Shown here: positions 63,571 to 64,000 of the stretch, piece after piece
Layout: each line of letters opens with the position of its first letter
Numbering within the stretch: the stretch's first letter is position 1
Source of the DNA: Neonectria sp. B-13
Lineage: Eukaryota; Ascomycota; Sordariomycetes; Hypocreales; Nectriaceae
Assembly: GCA_002682825.1 (NCBI GenBank)
Contig: NOKP01000012.1
Coordinates: 620,001 to 684,000 of the forward strand
Direction: 5' to 3'
DNA: 64,000 nt
Notes under the pieces: generated by a model
Databases searched by the model: none
The model's input: only the letters and a program-made list of their open reading frames with translations
Told to the model about the DNA's origin: nothing
Program-made: the position numbers and the translations under genes

Positions 63571-64000
63571 ATGGCGACTATGGACAAAATCTTCCAAGGA
63601 TTTGAGGAGCGTCGGGCCAAACTCCTCGAGGACGGCTCCAAGAACCCGCTTACCCATGGCGCCGCTCTTATTGAGGGTCAAGTTACACCCTTATATGAGG
63701 CGCGAATCCCTATCCTTGATCAGGGCTTCCTTCACTGCGACCTCACCTACGATGTACCCGCCGTGTGGGACGGAAAGCTCTTCCGTTTCAACGACCATCT
63801 TGACCGGCTTGAGCGGAGCTGTGTCAAGCTGAGACTCAAGCCACCGATGGTACGGAACGAAATTGAACAAGCTACTATCGATTTAATCGCCAAGAGTGGT
63901 ATTTGGGACGCCTATGTTCAGATTATCGTCACTCGTGGCTTCCGGTTCGTTCGAGAACCTACGCCTAGCGGCGCGCCTGAGAACAATCTCATCTATATCC
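63571..64000 (+). CDS. fold-type IV PLP transaminase, (R)-amine transaminase-like (5' partial)
   Basis: The first 143 codons of an open frame that runs off the window; starts MATMDKIFQGFEERRAK. The order HGAALIEGQVTPLYEARIPI, LDQGFLHCDLTYDVPAVWDG, FRFNDHLDRLERSCVKLRLK and DAYVQIIVTRGF closely resembles the N-terminal domain of Aspergillus-type (R)-selective amine:pyruvate transaminases (branched-chain aminotransferase superfamily). The H-x-D-L-T-Y-D-V segment is characteristic of that group rather than of mitochondrial BCATs, and there is no mitochondrial leader. The catalytic Lys lies beyond the window. No intron seen so far. It would aminate ketones to (R)-amines or deaminate them; its link to the clusters upstream is only by proximity across retroelement debris. 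Confidence 0.85.
   Translation, partial: MATMDKIFQGFEERRAKLLEDGSKNPLTHGAALIEGQVTPLYEARIPILDQGFLHCDLTYDVPAVWDGKLFRFNDHLDRLERSCVKLRLKPPMVRNEIEQATIDLIAKSGIWDAYVQIIVTRGFRFVREPTPSGAPENNLIYI

Overview
The window is nuclear DNA of a filamentous ascomycete (Pezizomycotina). Short GT-AG introns with CTAAC/CTGAC-type branch points, Zn2Cys6 and DUF3425 bZIP regulators, kievitone-hydratase, DUF427, Ole1 and berberine-bridge-like families, and very AT-rich relics with CpA-to-TpA style decay (RIP-like) all point that way. The species cannot be fixed from the sequence.

Layout. 1-4662: AT-rich repeat relics, a tRNA-like sequence and a decayed gene. 4663-20318: isolated genes with relics between them: an orphan trypsin-like protease, an SDR relic, a bZIP/DUF3425 regulator, a two-domain DUF427 protein, a decayed alpha/beta hydrolase, a frameshifted Ole1-type desaturase, a secreted kievitone-hydratase-like protein and a RelA/SpoT-domain protein. 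20319-21440: a second AT-rich relic sharing a repeat with the first. 21441-40845: a dense tailoring-gene cluster: class III aminotransferase, Baeyer-Villiger monooxygenase (BVMO), AYR1-like SDR, FAD oxidase, Zn2Cys6 regulator, second FAD oxidase, glutamate-1-semialdehyde-aminomutase-like enzyme and amino-acid permease. 41852-47864: a graveyard with P450, PhyH dioxygenase, BVMO and DUF6923 secreted-protein relics. 48035-58511: a second cluster: P450, alpha/beta hydrolase, EtaA-like BVMO, second P450 and SDR. 58826-62400: non-LTR retrotransposon debris in both orientations. 63571-64000: 5' end of a fold-IV transaminase resembling fungal (R)-selective amine transaminases.

How the genes may work together. 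No PKS, NRPS, terpene cyclase or DMATS backbone gene was recognised. Three PLP enzymes, an amino-acid permease, two flavin oxidases, two BVMOs, two SDRs, two P450s and a hydrolase instead suggest chemistry on an amine- or amino-acid-derived (or externally supplied) substrate; this is inference. The 9-mer CGGGCCCCG occurs five times, each time in DNA upstream of the bZIP gene, the Zn2Cys6/FAD-oxidase pair, the second FAD oxidase or the P450/SDR pair, so a shared regulator is possible. Extra BVMO, P450, SDR and hydrolase relics suggest the locus was once larger or has been duplicated and is decaying. Exon limits given here were read by eye and are approximate where stated.
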